DNA of 64,000 nucleotides from Ailurus styani (Eukaryota > Chordata > Mammalia > Carnivora > Ailuridae): contig LNAC01000003.1 in NCBI GenBank assembly GCA_002007465.1, forward strand, positions 12,855,821-12,919,820. Direction: 5' to 3'. This document shows positions 23,945-34,339 of the stretch, in pieces. Every line of letters starts with the position of its first letter. Positions within the stretch are counted from its first letter, which is position 1. A program made the position numbers and the translations under genes. The notes beneath the pieces are model-generated. The model made no database searches. It saw only the letters and a program-made list of their open reading frames with translations, and was not told where the DNA came from.

Positions 23945-25019
23945 TCACGTGGTCATAGTATCACAGGTTTCCCTTCCCTGAGTATTACAAATTCCACCCT
24001 CTGTTGGGTGACAAGTCAGGTTTTCAAGTAGATTCTAAGGTTGTGTCTGTATAAATGAAAAACTACAATTTGAACCTAATAAGAAACCAGAGTGTCTTGA
24101 ACTTTGCTTGTGTCTGGTGAGCTCCACTCCCAGAACTCTGGGGCCTTCTTGCACAGAGTTTTGGTGAAAGAGCAAAGGGCTTATTTTGAATTCCAAGTCT
24201 GTGGTTTGACTTACTAAAAATGTAACGCTATGAGAGGGTCTGGGCCCACTGGTTGGGAATTGATGGCAGGGAATTGATGTTCGTCTTGACACTTCTCTGG
24301 AAAATGCATGGGAAAAGGAGACCGGAGGTCATCACTGTGCCAGAGGCCTGATCACTCCATGGTCAAATCATATCTGGCATTTAGGTTTGAATACCACCGA
24401 TTAAGATTTTTCTTAAATAGAGTAATTTTTAGTATGAGTAACTTTTGGAAGGCTAACATTTTGAGCCTGGCCTTAATATTATTCCACAATGAAATAATAG
24501 AGAGAGCTTTGACTATCCATCAGACACAGTATTTCTAATTCTCATCCATAAAATCTACTACTGGCCTTCTAATAAACCATCAAAAAACATGACAGCATAG
24601 ACAGAAGAATGAAGATTTCTGCTAGAACTTAAAAGTATATCCTCACAAATATGAAACTAAAAACCATGTGCTTTTTGCATGACATCAGATTTTATTTAAC
24701 TCAATCTAAAAGTATCAGTATTTTCCTACCTGAACAGGTGTTTCAGAATTCACAGTAGTCTGCACTTTTAATATAGTAACAGTCAAAGCTCTAATTTTTA
24801 TCACCCACAGAAGAATTGAGAGGTGTATATACATAGGAATATTGAGGCATGAATATTCATGAGAAGAGAATGCTTTATTCAATTTAATTTTCCAGTTAAA
24901 TGAGAACAAACTAGAAAATCTTCAACTCATGTCAGTAAAACCTCTATGTCATATGTCTTACCAATAAATGTTTAAGCTAGCATACCAAATTTAGTTTTCC
25001 ATTAATAGCTGAGGCTCTC
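23945..25019. other. Unique stretch, nothing recognised
   Basis: Small ORFs only (85 and 76 codons). No recognised repeat family. Confidence 0.45.
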
Positions 25020-25215
25020 ATGATACCTGAATGTCGTCAGTGGTCTCACACAGAACTGTGAACGTGTCCCCGGGTCATCGCGGGCACCCCCTGGAAAATC
25101 GGTGGTAGCGTTTGCAAAGATGGACGCAGCAGCTGCTGCCAATCCTACGTCGCTCCCGCAAGTCTCCCCGTGGAGACGCTGAGTCTGTTTCAACCGGACT
25201 TCAAGCCGGATTAGC
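25020..25215. promoter_or_regulatory. Isolated CpG-rich patch
   Basis: About 16 CpGs occur in under 200 bp, against a CpG-poor background. It holds an ATG in good context at 25120 (MDAAAAANPTSLPQVSPWRR then stop) and the repeat 'ccggacttcaagccgg'. It could be a decayed CpG-island promoter, the 5' end of a retrocopy, or a young GC-rich repeat not recognised here. Confidence 0.3.
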
Positions 25216-25535
25216 CCCGGGACTTATTTTGACCAATGGAATGCAGCAAAAGTGACATGTCTGACTTCTGAGGTTGTGCCTCTGCTTTTGTTCTGGAACT
25301 CGGCCTGAGGACTGCCACAAAAGGCATCTGGTCTCTCTTGTTGGAGGCTGAGGGGCCACGAGAAGATGAGTGAGGTATGGCCAAGGGCTTGCACCAGCTG
25401 CCAGACATAAAAGCAAGGGGCTGTGGACACGCCCCCCTCCTCCCTCGCCAGCTCTTAGCAGCAGTATGCGTTCTGCATGGGGACTATTTGACTATTTGAG
25501 TTAAATCCATACATGCTCGACTCTGTTTTCACTTG
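25216..25535. other. Possible ancient repeat, unassigned
   Basis: 'accaatggaatgcagcaaaa' followed by 'gtgacatgtctgacttctg' resembles a common mammalian interspersed repeat that I cannot name with certainty. Several short overlapping minus ORFs here look incidental. Confidence 0.3.
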
Positions 25536-25539
25536 CCCT

Positions 25540-25725
25540 CCTTTTGGCCTTCATTTTCTACTTTGTAAAATGAGGGTAACAGTGCTATCTACTTGGAGGT
25601 GGTTGAGAACATTAAAGCATTGAGTAGATGCAATGAGAGATCTTAAAACATTATGGGGATCGAGCAAGTATCAATAAAATGTTAGGAAACAATATCATTA
25701 TTGTTGTTGTTGCTGTTGTGGCAAT
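25540..25725 (+). repeat. MIR fragment, 3' half
   Basis: 'cattttctactttgtaaaat', 'gagggtaacagtgctatcta', then 'gtatcaataaaatgttag' and a (TTG)/(TTA) end follow the sense MIR order. Confidence 0.8.
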
Positions 25726-25734
25726 TTTCATTTG

Positions 25735-25865
25735 TCTTTTACAGAAAAAGAAACAGACTCAGAGAGATCACTTGTTTTTCCCAAAGCTCCAGATCTGTGG
25801 AATTAAAATCCAGAGGCAGACTTTCTGGTCCAGGATCCAAGTTCTTAAGGACCACACATCTCTGC
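25735..25865 (-). repeat. MIR fragment, opposite orientation
   Basis: 'ttttacagaaaaagaaacag', 'actcagagagatcacttg', 'attaaaatccagaggcagac' and 'tctggtccaggatccaag' follow the antisense MIR order. It sits tail-to-tail with the preceding MIR. Confidence 0.75.
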
Positions 25866-26009
25866 CTCCACCCTGTGACTCTGATTTACTCAGGATACAG
25901 TGTGCCAGCCATTGTGGTCAATAAGCTCACATAGATAGTTCGCTCATATTTTAATCAGCTGAATGTAAAGAAATCAATCATTTTGATATGACTTGGCCCA
26001 TCACGCCAG

Positions 26010-26410
26010 GCTCTCCCTATGGTCTGGCATCAACTTCTACGCCTCCTTTCCTCCTGCTCGCCTTACATGTCAGCCCATATTTTCTGTGCCACCCCTGTGT
26101 GCTGTTCTCTCTGGTTTTGATGACCTTGCCCTCCTGTTTCTGTAGTAGCTTTAACAGTGACTTTTACTACTTGGCTCTGCCCCAAATTTCTTCCTCTGTG
26201 AAGGTCCATTCATCACTCTTTGAAGGCTATTAAGTATTTTCTCTGCTCCTATAGTTATTGTCAGCATATTATTGCCAAAATGATATGTGTTTCAGAAATT
26301 TTTGTTTACTTCTGTGTTTCCCATTACACTGTGAGCTCACAGAAAGCAGGACCATGTCTTAGCTATTTTTATATTCACGGACCTGAATAAATACCCACTA
26401 GATGAGTGCA
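26010..26410 (+). repeat. L2 LINE 3' end
   Basis: Sense L2 text ending 'cattacactgtgagctcaca', 'gcaggaccatgtcttagct' and 'cctgaataaatacccacta', the usual L2 3' terminus order. Confidence 0.75.
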
Positions 26411-26544
26411 TTCTTGTGGTACAACCCATACCATTTGGGTTCAGATACCTCTTTCTTGTATTGGGATTTTAATTCATCTTAGTGTTCCATAGTGAAATTG
26501 CCACTTGAGATACTAGAGGAGAATACTGATTTAATGTTAAAAAC

Positions 26545-26690
26545 CTGAGTTTAAAGAGTCAGACTGCACTCGGACCAACTCCGTCAGTTTTTAACACTGC
26601 AGCCTTGGATAAGTGGCATAAACACTATGCCTCAGTTTACTTTTTGCACAGTAAGGAAAATAACAGCTATATTTTACAGAATTTATTTTT
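26545..26690 (+). repeat. MIR fragment
   Basis: 'acctgagtttaaagagtcag', 'cagccttggataagtggc' and 'tatgcctcagtttactttt' follow the sense MIR core. Confidence 0.75.
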
Positions 26691-26712
26691 GTATGTGTGT
26701 GTACATATATAT

Positions 26713-26851
26713 ATGTCACATATATAATATATATATGTCAAGACAAATTGCATAGATGTATGTAATGTCCATTCAGTATGTNATGTCATATATATAATAT
26801 ATATATGTCAAGACAAATTGCATAGATGTATGTAATGTCCATTCAGTATGT
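26713..26851. other. Assembly artefact: 69-bp false duplication across a single N
   Basis: 26713-26781 and 26783-26851 are the same 69 bp with one difference (C at 26719, T at 26789), separated only by an N at 26782. This is the pattern of two allelic contig ends left side by side at a gap, not a biological tandem repeat. Confidence 0.9.
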
Positions 26852-27080
26852 AGTGGCTTAATTTTCTGTAGAAATTACTATCATTAAGGAAGACTGTATG
26901 AATGAAGCTCTCTGTTGCTTTATTGTCTTCACATGTATGAAGGAGGTCAAGTTTTGTTCACTGTGTTGTCCTGTGAACATTAGTTAAGTTTTAATAACAG
27001 CATATTCACTAGAGACTCCAAGCATTTATAAGAAAAATGAGCTGTTAGCAGACCAAGAAAATAGGAGAATTGAGCATCTG

Positions 27081-27370
27081 TATATATTCAATCAATCTTT
27101 AAACTGATAAAACTTATTTTTTTTTATAACCCAGACTTAATTTATTAGTATGCATGTTAATATAAGCACACCAAGTGGCACCTGGGTGGCTCAGTTGTTT
27201 GGGCGACCAAGTCTTCCTCTCAGCTNATATATATTCAATCAATCTTTAAACTGATAAAACTTATTTTTTTATAACCCAGACTTAATTTATTAGTATGCAT
27301 GTTAATAGAAGCACACCAAGTGGCACCTGGGTGGCTCAGTTGTTTGGGCGACCAAGTCTTCCTCTCAGCT
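27081..27370. other. Assembly artefact: ~145-bp false duplication across a single N
   Basis: 27081-27225 recurs as 27228-27370 after N at 27226. Differences are a T run of 9 versus 7 and one base (AATATAAGC versus AATAGAAGC), as expected of two alleles. The first copy ends inside the SINE head. Confidence 0.92.
27175..27225 (+). mobile_element. Can-SINE head, artefactual partial copy
   Basis: The first 51 bp of the SINE at 27320 appear here and stop at the N. It belongs to the false duplication and should not be counted as an insertion. Confidence 0.9.
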
Positions 27371-27534
27371 CCGGTCATGATCTCAGGGTGGAATTCAGCC
27401 CCAAGTACAGCTCTGCACTCAGTGGGGGAGTTTGCTCCTCTCCCTCTGTCCTCCCCGTCCCTTGCTCCTGCGTGTGTTTTTTCTCTTCTCTCTCTCTTAT
27501 GAGAATGAATCTTACAAAAAACAAAACAAAACAC
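27320..27534 (+). mobile_element. Can-SINE, diverged
   Basis: Complete but diverged copy with a CAAAACAAAACAAAACAC tail. TSD AAGCACACCAA at 27309-27319 and 27535-27545. ORFs of 67-101 codons on both strands here are SINE readings. Confidence 0.94.
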
Positions 27535-27650
27535 AAGCACACCAAAACAAAAACTCCTGACCCTACAACTATGAACAATGCAAATCTATTATAAAAGACC
27601 CAAACTAAAAAATGCCACCATCTACAAAATTTGTTTAAATTTTATTTTCC

Positions 27651-27836
27651 AGGGACACATGGGTGACTCGGTCTGTTAAGCATCTGCCTTCAGCTCAGGT
27701 CATGATTTCTGGGTCCTAGGATCAAGCACTGACTCTGGCTCCCTGCTCAGCAGGGAGTCTGCTTCTCCCTCTGCCTCTGCCCCTCCTCCAGCCTGTGCCT
27801 TCTCTCTCTCTCAAATAAATAATCTTTAAAAAAATT
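27651..27836 (+). mobile_element. Can-SINE
   Basis: Full copy with short tail 'caaataaataatcttt'. Perfect 13-bp TSD AATTTTATTTTCC at 27638-27650 and 27837-27849. Confidence 0.95.
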
Positions 27837-27933
27837 AATTTTATTTTCCCTATTGTTATTATCATTATTATTTTGTTCTTGAATGTTCTGATATTTCAAA
27901 ACATGGCATATAGTCAATTTAAAAGTTAAGATA

Positions 27934-28115
27934 TGGGCACCTGGGTGGCTCACTCAGTTAAGCCGCTGCCTTTGGCTCAGGTCATGATCCCAGGGTCCTG
28001 GATGGAGTACCACATCAGGCTCCCTGCTCAGTGGGGAGCCTGCTTCTCCCTCTCCCTCTGCCTGCCGTTCTGCCTACTTGTGTTCTCTGTCAAATAAATA
28101 AATAAAATCTTTAAA
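27934..28115 (+). mobile_element. Can-SINE (mustelid-type)
   Basis: Full copy ending 'aataaaatctttaa'. Perfect 13-bp TSD AAAAGTTAAGATA at 27921-27933 and 28116-28128. The right TSD overlaps the left TSD of the adjoining L1 by three bases. Confidence 0.95.
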
Positions 28116-28140
28116 AAAAGTTAAGATACTATAAATAGAA

Positions 28141-29513
28141 ATAAAACAATAAAGCACCTAGGAATAAATTTAACCAAGGAGGTGAAAGAAATTTGGAATT
28201 TCTGAAAATTCCAAAATACTGATGTAAGAAATTAAAGATGATACAAACAAATGGAAGTATACTCCATGCTCATGGATTGGAAGAAACAATACTGTTAAAA
28301 TGTCCATAGTACCCAAAGCAATCTACAGATTTAATGCAGTCTCTATCAATATAACAACATTACTCACAGAACTAAAATAAATGATACTAAAATGTGTATG
28401 GAACCACAAAAACCCCAAGTAGCCACAGCAATCTTGAGAAAGAAGAGCAAAGCTGAAGATATCACAATTCCAGATTTCCAGATATATTACAAAGCTTTAA
28501 CAATCCAAACGGTATGGTACCAGCACAAAAATAGGCACATGGATCAACAGAACAGAAGAGAGATCAGTAATAAACTCATGCATATCTGGTCAATTAATCT
28601 ACAACAAAGGAGGCAAGAATATACAATAGAGAAAAACACAATTTCTTCAACAAATGGTTCTGGGAAACTGGACAGCTAGGCAAAAAAGAATGAAACTGGA
28701 GCACTTTCTTACACCATAAACAAAAATAAATTCAAAATGGATTAAAGACCTAAATGTGAGATCTGAAACCATAAAACTCCTAGAAGAAAACATAGGTAGT
28801 AATTTTGTTAACATTAGTTAGAGAAATATTTTTCTAGATATGTCTCCTCAGGCAAGAAAACAAAAGCAAAATTAAACTATTGGGACTACATCAAATAAAA
28901 AGCTTTTGCACAGCAAAGGAAAACATCAACAGAATGACAAAGCAACCTACTGAATGACAGAAATATTTGCAAAAGATCTATTTGATAAGAAGTTTATATT
29001 TAAAATATATAAAGAACTCATACAACTCAATGTCCCCCCAAAACCCCAAATAAACTGATTAAAATGGGAAGGGTGCCAGGATAAATATTATTCCAAAGTC
29101 ACATACAAATGGCCTACAGGCATATAAAAAGATGCTCAACATCACTGATTATTAGGGAAGTGCAAATCAAAACCACAATGAGATATCACCCCACACATGT
29201 CAGAAAGTCTAAAATCCAAAAGATAGGAAATAACAAGTGTCAGTAGGATGTGCAGAAGAAGGAACTCTCATGGACAGTCAGTGGGAACACAAACTGGTGC
29301 AGCCACTGTTTCTATTAAAAATGGAATTACCATATGATCCGGTAGTTCCACAACTGGGTATTTAACCCAAAGAAAACAAAACCAAAAATGAACAAAGAGA
29401 AAAAAGAGACAAACAAAAAACCCCAGGCTCTTAAGTATACAGAACTGGAGGTTGCCAGAGGGAGGGATGTGGGTGGGAGACAGATGAAACAGATAAAGGG
29501 GTGAAGAAAAAAA
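28141..29513 (+). mobile_element. L1 LINE, 5'-truncated (ORF2 3' part plus 3' UTR), dead
   Basis: About 1.37 kb of L1. It begins in the distal reverse-transcriptase part of ORF2 and runs into a 3' UTR with 'gaggttgccagagggaggg'. One open piece, 28392-28679, encodes L1 ORF2-like residues (LRKKSKAEDITIPDFQIYYKA is the recognisable stretch in part: ITIPDFQIYYKALTIQTVWYQ-like). Frameshifts and stops break the rest, so it cannot code for an active protein. Perfect 15-bp TSD ATACTATAAATAGAA at 28126-28140 and 29514-29528. Confidence 0.93.
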
Positions 29514-29528
29514 ATACTATAAATAGAA

Positions 29529-30324
29529 TTTATGATGTATGTGTATGTATATGCATGCATATGCATATAGGTATATATATATATGGAAATGTATAGGTTG
29601 ATGTATGTGTATACTTTGAACAAATTATAAAATGAATTACTGAATCACAATATTTATGCTTAAAAAAAAGGAAATCACTTGCGTTAGCTTACTGATATAA
29701 GCATACCATTTCTATTGCATCTCTTACATTCATATTTACAGCTCTTACTTTGGTGACACTTTATACATCCCATTACCTGCTCTTAAGACAGGTTTTACAT
29801 CCCCATTTCGATCAAATATTTAAGCTACATAACATTTCAGTGCTTTTGTTCAGTACAATTGAAGCCAACAGGCTTTCTTTCTAAAGGTTCAGGCCTCACT
29901 GTATAGAGAAAGAGCAGTACACTTCTTCAAATATTTTGTGTTTCAAGCTATCTAAAAAAGATCTGTGCACCCTTTTAAACTTCAAAAAAAGTTATATGGC
30001 TGAAATTGCAAAATATTTTAAGACACTTTTTTTTCTCCAAATGGAAAAACACTTTGAAAAGAAATACTATAGATAAAAGTTAACACTAGCACCTGTAGCT
30101 TATTTTAAGAAGCCTGTATAAAAAAATAAAGTGTTGAGTTTTGGAGAAGTATATAAACATTCAGGTAACGTGCAAATGACACACACAAATGCAGAGAATG
30201 ATAATGCTTTACCTTTGTTTGCTTTAATTACTGTATTTATTTGATATTTTATTGAAAATTAAATGATTCCCTGCAGGCATGGCAGTTTCTTCTTATAAAT
30301 CTGATTTGAATTCATGTCTAAAAT
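29529..30324. other. Unique stretch with an AT/GT-rich low-complexity run
   Basis: 29530-29612 is a degenerate (TA/TG)n run that generates a meaningless 98-codon minus ORF. No gene or named repeat in the rest. Confidence 0.55.
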
Positions 30325-30753
30325 ATGTTTCTATCAACATCCTTGGGAGTACATGCACTCAATTCTATACTGGCTTTGCCTCTGTCACCCCAGTCACTTT
30401 TTGAGAGTGGAAAAGCAAAGAGTGCACTTGAGTCACTAAACATCTTAACCAGCAATAGAAATTTTGCCTATTTCATTTCCATCAAACAACGTAGCCAGGA
30501 CGTTTCTGGTTTTAAATTGATGAAGGACTTAAAAGAACTGGAAGTTACAGTAACTGACAGAGCAGGTAACCCTTGGCAAAGGGTGTACGACAAAGATTTA
30601 AATTCAAAACCTGTGCTGAGTACTTCAGCTGACAGATTAATTACTTCAGTTGAACCATCTTCAGGAGGATTGCCTGGCTGTACCTTTGAGTCGTTCACTC
30701 TAGAAAATAAAAATATTCATGCATTGCCATGTTTGTCCAAATGCTTGAATTAA
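30325..30753 (+). CDS. 142-codon ORF, unrecognised, possibly chance or pseudogenic
   Basis: The frame from ATG 30325 to the stop at 30751 is not low complexity and avoids recognised repeats. The product has a hydrophobic start (FLSTSLGVHALNSILALPLS) that vaguely resembles a signal sequence, then a polar body (KLMKDLKELEVTVTDRAGNP). I recognise no family. No CpG promoter, polyadenylation signal or splice context supports it. It could be an exon of a lncRNA, a decayed coding exon or a random ORF, and I favour non-coding. Confidence 0.15.
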   Translation: MFLSTSLGVHALNSILALPLSPQSLFESGKAKSALESLNILTSNRNFAYFISIKQRSQDVSGFKLMKDLKELEVTVTDRAGNPWQRVYDKDLNSKPVLSTSADRLITSVEPSSGGLPGCTFESFTLENKNIHALPCLSKCLN

Positions 30754-31599
30754 CACCTTTGTGAAGGTACAGAATCATGAAAAGGAATCAGAGATTTTCC
30801 AATGAGTTTAGAAATAGGATGATTTAATGAAAAATGAGGCTCTACTTAAATTCTAGTTAGATGCTGAAATCAGAATTTGCCTGGGTTTTGGCAGATGGCA
30901 TACTGAAGTCCCCATACTACCTTAAAGCTATTGGTACAGTTCTTAAACAGAGCAAAACAAGTGTGTGAGGATGTAATAATGACATACAATCAAGACTTCT
31001 CTGGTTTGTTCACTGTGTGCATGTGTGTGTACACGTGGTAAAACTCTCACTAAGAATTCTCCCTCTCCCTCTAATTTGGTCGTGTGTCCTTGAGTTTAAT
31101 TCATATTATGCAAGTGCAAATCAGTCTCTCAATTCAACTTTGCTTAGTATATGGCACAGAAGAAAATGCCTTGAGCTTACATGAGAGAATTATCTGTTCA
31201 GTTCAGTGTCTAATACATTCTGAAACAAACTTAGGAATTACAAGGGAAAGAAGCATTCAAAATCCAAACAGAATCAATCTACAGCATAACAGAAATAAAA
31301 AGAGATTAAATTAAAATTACCTCAGAATTCTGGTTTCACCATTTGCAGACAAAGGGCAATCTGGAAATAAGTGGGGTTAATCAGGGTTGGGTCCACCTCA
31401 CCCTTAGGAAATGGGGAGATAACTCTCCCTACCAATAAAATCTCTAGAGTTGTCAAAATATTTTATTTTTTACTACTAAGGAAACTTTGGACTATACATT
31501 GCCAATCTTTACTTTCACATTAAAGTGTAAATATTCATAGGAAGTACTGACATGTTAAATTGTTATCACACTTTCAGAAAGTGTGAAATCTCAAGAGAC
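30754..31599. other. Unique stretch, nothing recognised
   Basis: Only a 76-codon ORF (31084-31314) without recognisable features. Confidence 0.45.
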
Positions 31600-31745
31600 A
31601 GATTTAATGGTGTTATAAGGCCTACATTCAGATCGTGATGATACCCACTCATGGATCAATAGATCTGGGCAGGTCATTCCTCCTAGGAGAGCCTCTATCT
31701 TCTCACCTGTGAAATGTATACTAAGAATTCTCACCACTTTTTTCT
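31600..31745 (+). repeat. MIR-like fragment, weak
   Basis: 'agatctgggcaggtcattcc', 'gcctctatcttctcacctg' and 'tgaaatgtatactaagaatt' resemble a strongly diverged sense MIR core. Confidence 0.4.
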
Positions 31746-31954
31746 GGGGCTCTATTGGTATGATGTATGGGCATAGGGTTTATGACTATAAATAAGCATA
31801 CCACTACTATTTGTATTAGTTTTCCTAAGAGCAGAGCATTGAATGATTTAGCATTTAGCATTTTGATGAAAAAATGTAAAGAGTAGCTTTCAGGAAATAT
31901 GATGTGGAGATTCATAGGCACAAATGCATAGAAACTTATGTTCAGTAGAATTGC

Positions 31955-32102
31955 TGGGGGGTGAGGGGGGAGGGATAGGGTGGCTGGGTTATGGAAATTG
32001 GGGAGGGTACGTGCTATGGTGAGTACTGTGAATAAGATGGAGAATTCACAGACATATACCCCTGAAGCAAATAATACATTATATGTTAATTAAAAACAAA
32101 AA
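31955..32102 (+). mobile_element. L1 3' end, 5'-truncated, ~148 bp
   Basis: Matches the carnivoran L1 3' terminus: 'gggatagggtggctgggtt', 'cacagacatatacccctga', ending 'ttaattaaaaacaaaaa'. TSD AGAATTGC at 31947-31954 and 32103-32110. Confidence 0.9.
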
Positions 32103-32110
32103 AGAATTGC

Positions 32111-32729
32111 AGAGAACAGTGAGGACAGGGATGGACATGGATAAGATGAAGAATGCCAAAAATACTTCTTTCAGAATTCTCCCAAGTGGCCATATTAATA
32201 TATAGTCTTGGCCATATGATTTCCCTTCCTTCTTGGTAGGATTCCATTTGAACCTTCTAAATATAGGGATTTAGAAGAGTTTGTTTCTGCGCAATTATGA
32301 TGCCTTGGATACATCTTCAGTAATGTTATTCTTAAATTTGTTTTTCTTACAGACATCTCTGAAGCAACATTTCTAGTAGTTAGATGGCTGTATGTGGTTC
32401 AAGAGAGGGTGTTTGCATTCTGTGGGAAAGTCCGTGCTCTTGATCTTATCATCTTCTGATACTCTAAACAACAGATTAAATATACAGAAAATACATGGGA
32501 GATATATTCAAATACACATGACCTGGAAGAAGGTGACTGAGGTCTGGGTTAGTCTGAGATTTCCCTCACATTAGTCATGCATAAATGTATTCATGGATCC
32601 ACACCTAAGCAACTATTTAAAGCTGGTTCACACTGAACATGACCTGGACCAGACTGGATCTTCTGGTTTCACACCATCCTGAGGTCACTGCATAACCCTT
32701 AAGCAAATCCAAATGATCTGAGAGTCATT
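32111..32729. other. Unique stretch, nothing recognised
   Basis: No ORF over 60 codons with any sign of function. No repeat recognised. Confidence 0.45.
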
Positions 32730-32865
32730 CCTTTATTCATGCGTTCAATAAATACTGGAGTAGTCACAACGTATCACATACTGTTCTTGGAACAGAAGAC
32801 ATAACAGTGTGTTACAAAAAGAAAAAAAAATCCTGGCTCTTAAGGAGCTTATATTTGATTCTCCT
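32730..32865 (-). repeat. L2 LINE 3' end
   Basis: Antisense L2 terminus: 'ctttattcatgcgttcaata', 'tactgttcttggaacagaag', 'ctggctcttaaggagctta'. Confidence 0.75.
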
Positions 32866-32949
32866 TTGACTTTTCATGAAAACATCCAAAGTGGGGCTTC
32901 CCAACACCACAGCCCCTAATGACTCAGTAACTCAGGAGGCAATGTTTTT

Positions 32950-33153
32950 TTTTTTTTTTAAAGATTTTATTTATTTATTTGACACAGAGAGAGAGATCAC
33001 AAGTAGGCAGAGAGGCAGGCAGAGAGACAAGGAGAGGAGGAAGCAGGCTCCCCGCTGAGCAGAGAGCCCGATGCGGGCCTCGATCCCAGGACGCTGAGAT
33101 CATGACCTGAGCCGAAAGCAGAGGCTTTAACCCACTGAGCCACCCAGGCGCCT
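32950..33153 (-). mobile_element. Can-SINE (mustelid-type)
   Basis: Near-consensus reverse-oriented copy with a long T run. Flanks 'ggcaatgttttt' and 'ggcaaggttttt' form the TSD, one mismatch. Confidence 0.96.
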
Positions 33154-33462
33154 GGCAAGGTTTTTACTATGTAACTTCCTCTGAACAACTGGTGGGAACT
33201 TGATCTAAGGGAAACCAATCCAGTTTGGCCAATGATCCGTTCTTTGAAGATGTATTGGGTCAGTCAGATTTTAACTCTTAAGAAGATGAATTAAAATACA
33301 AAGAGGCAATTGAGAGAACATGAGAATAGAGACTAAAAGGAAATGAAATAAAAAGAAATTTTTTAGAGAGCAGAGGTCATGCCAGGAGGCAGTAGAAAAC
33401 CCAGAAAGAATAAACCATGAAACTGAGAAGAGTAGAAGTTGGGGAAACCAGAAGATGGAACA

Positions 33463-33516
33463 GCCTGACATTCTAGAATGGCCTGGCATTCTAGAAGGGC
33501 CTAGCATTCTAGAGCT
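33463..33516. repeat. 18-bp x 3 minisatellite
   Basis: Three units: GCCTGACATTCTAGAATG, GCCTGGCATTCTAGAAGG, GCCTAGCATTCTAGAGCT. Each contains the palindromic core TTCTAGAA or TTCTAGAG. Confidence 0.92.
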
Positions 33517-34282
33517 AGGCTCCACCTGACACAATCATAAAACATTCCATACACTTCTTGAGGAATGGCCTTCATGTTATTTTTGCTTTTCCTGAGGAAT
33601 ATTCCTTGGAAGCCATGGGTATGTGTCCTTACAATAAACTGACTGATGGTGCCAACTCAGGTTGGATTTCTTCATCTTGCTACAAAGAGCTTAAATTAAA
33701 CAAAGGGCATATCTGCTAAAGATGGCATAATTTTTCCCTTCCATTTCAACTATGCACCCCTCCACGTTGTATTCATTCATTAAGATGTACATTTATGCTG
33801 GATCACATGGAGAACAAAGTCCTTGAAAAAATTTTGTTAGAAAAAGAACAATGCTTCCTTGATAATGTAGTATCCATTTTAATGATAATTTATTTCAGTT
33901 GGTCTATTCAAGAGGCTAACATAACTGTTTTATAAATAAATGGTGTTCCAGTGACACTAAGAACAAAATGCTGAAACATCCTTGATCTATAGAAACCAGG
34001 GAAGATATAGAAATGTTTTGATAGTTCAGGGTTCTACCTGATTTAGGGTTCTTTTCAGCTTGCCCCACGATAGTACCATGGGGCAGAAATAAAGATGGAG
34101 AACACCAGTGGCTGCTTAGAAATGCCAGATTTCTCCTAGTTAGCATCAGACACAAAAAAATCCATGACAGATGTAAAGTTTTATGTTGATAAATTCTACA
34201 TAAAGCGCAGATTTGAAATCTCCTGAAAAAGTCAAGACCGTGTCTCAAAAAAGCATAGAATAAGAGTGGTGTGGGACACATG

Positions 34283-34284
<2 letters not shown>
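33517..34284. other. Unique stretch, nothing recognised
   Basis: Partly covered by a 173-codon minus-strand frame (33916-34437) that depends on the GA repeat for its length; no gene evidence. Confidence 0.45.

Positions 34285-34338
<54 letters not shown>
34285..34338. repeat. (GA)n microsatellite
   Basis: Uninterrupted GA run of about 26 units. Confidence 0.98.

Positions 34339-34339
<1 letters not shown>

Noticed and set aside
28392..28679. 95-codon ORF with reverse-transcriptase-like residues
   Set aside because: Fragment of the decayed L1 ORF2 inside a TSD-bounded insertion, not a host gene.
29327..29623. 98-codon ORF rich in Tyr, Ile and Thr
   Set aside because: Produced by the L1 3' UTR and a TA/TG low-complexity run.
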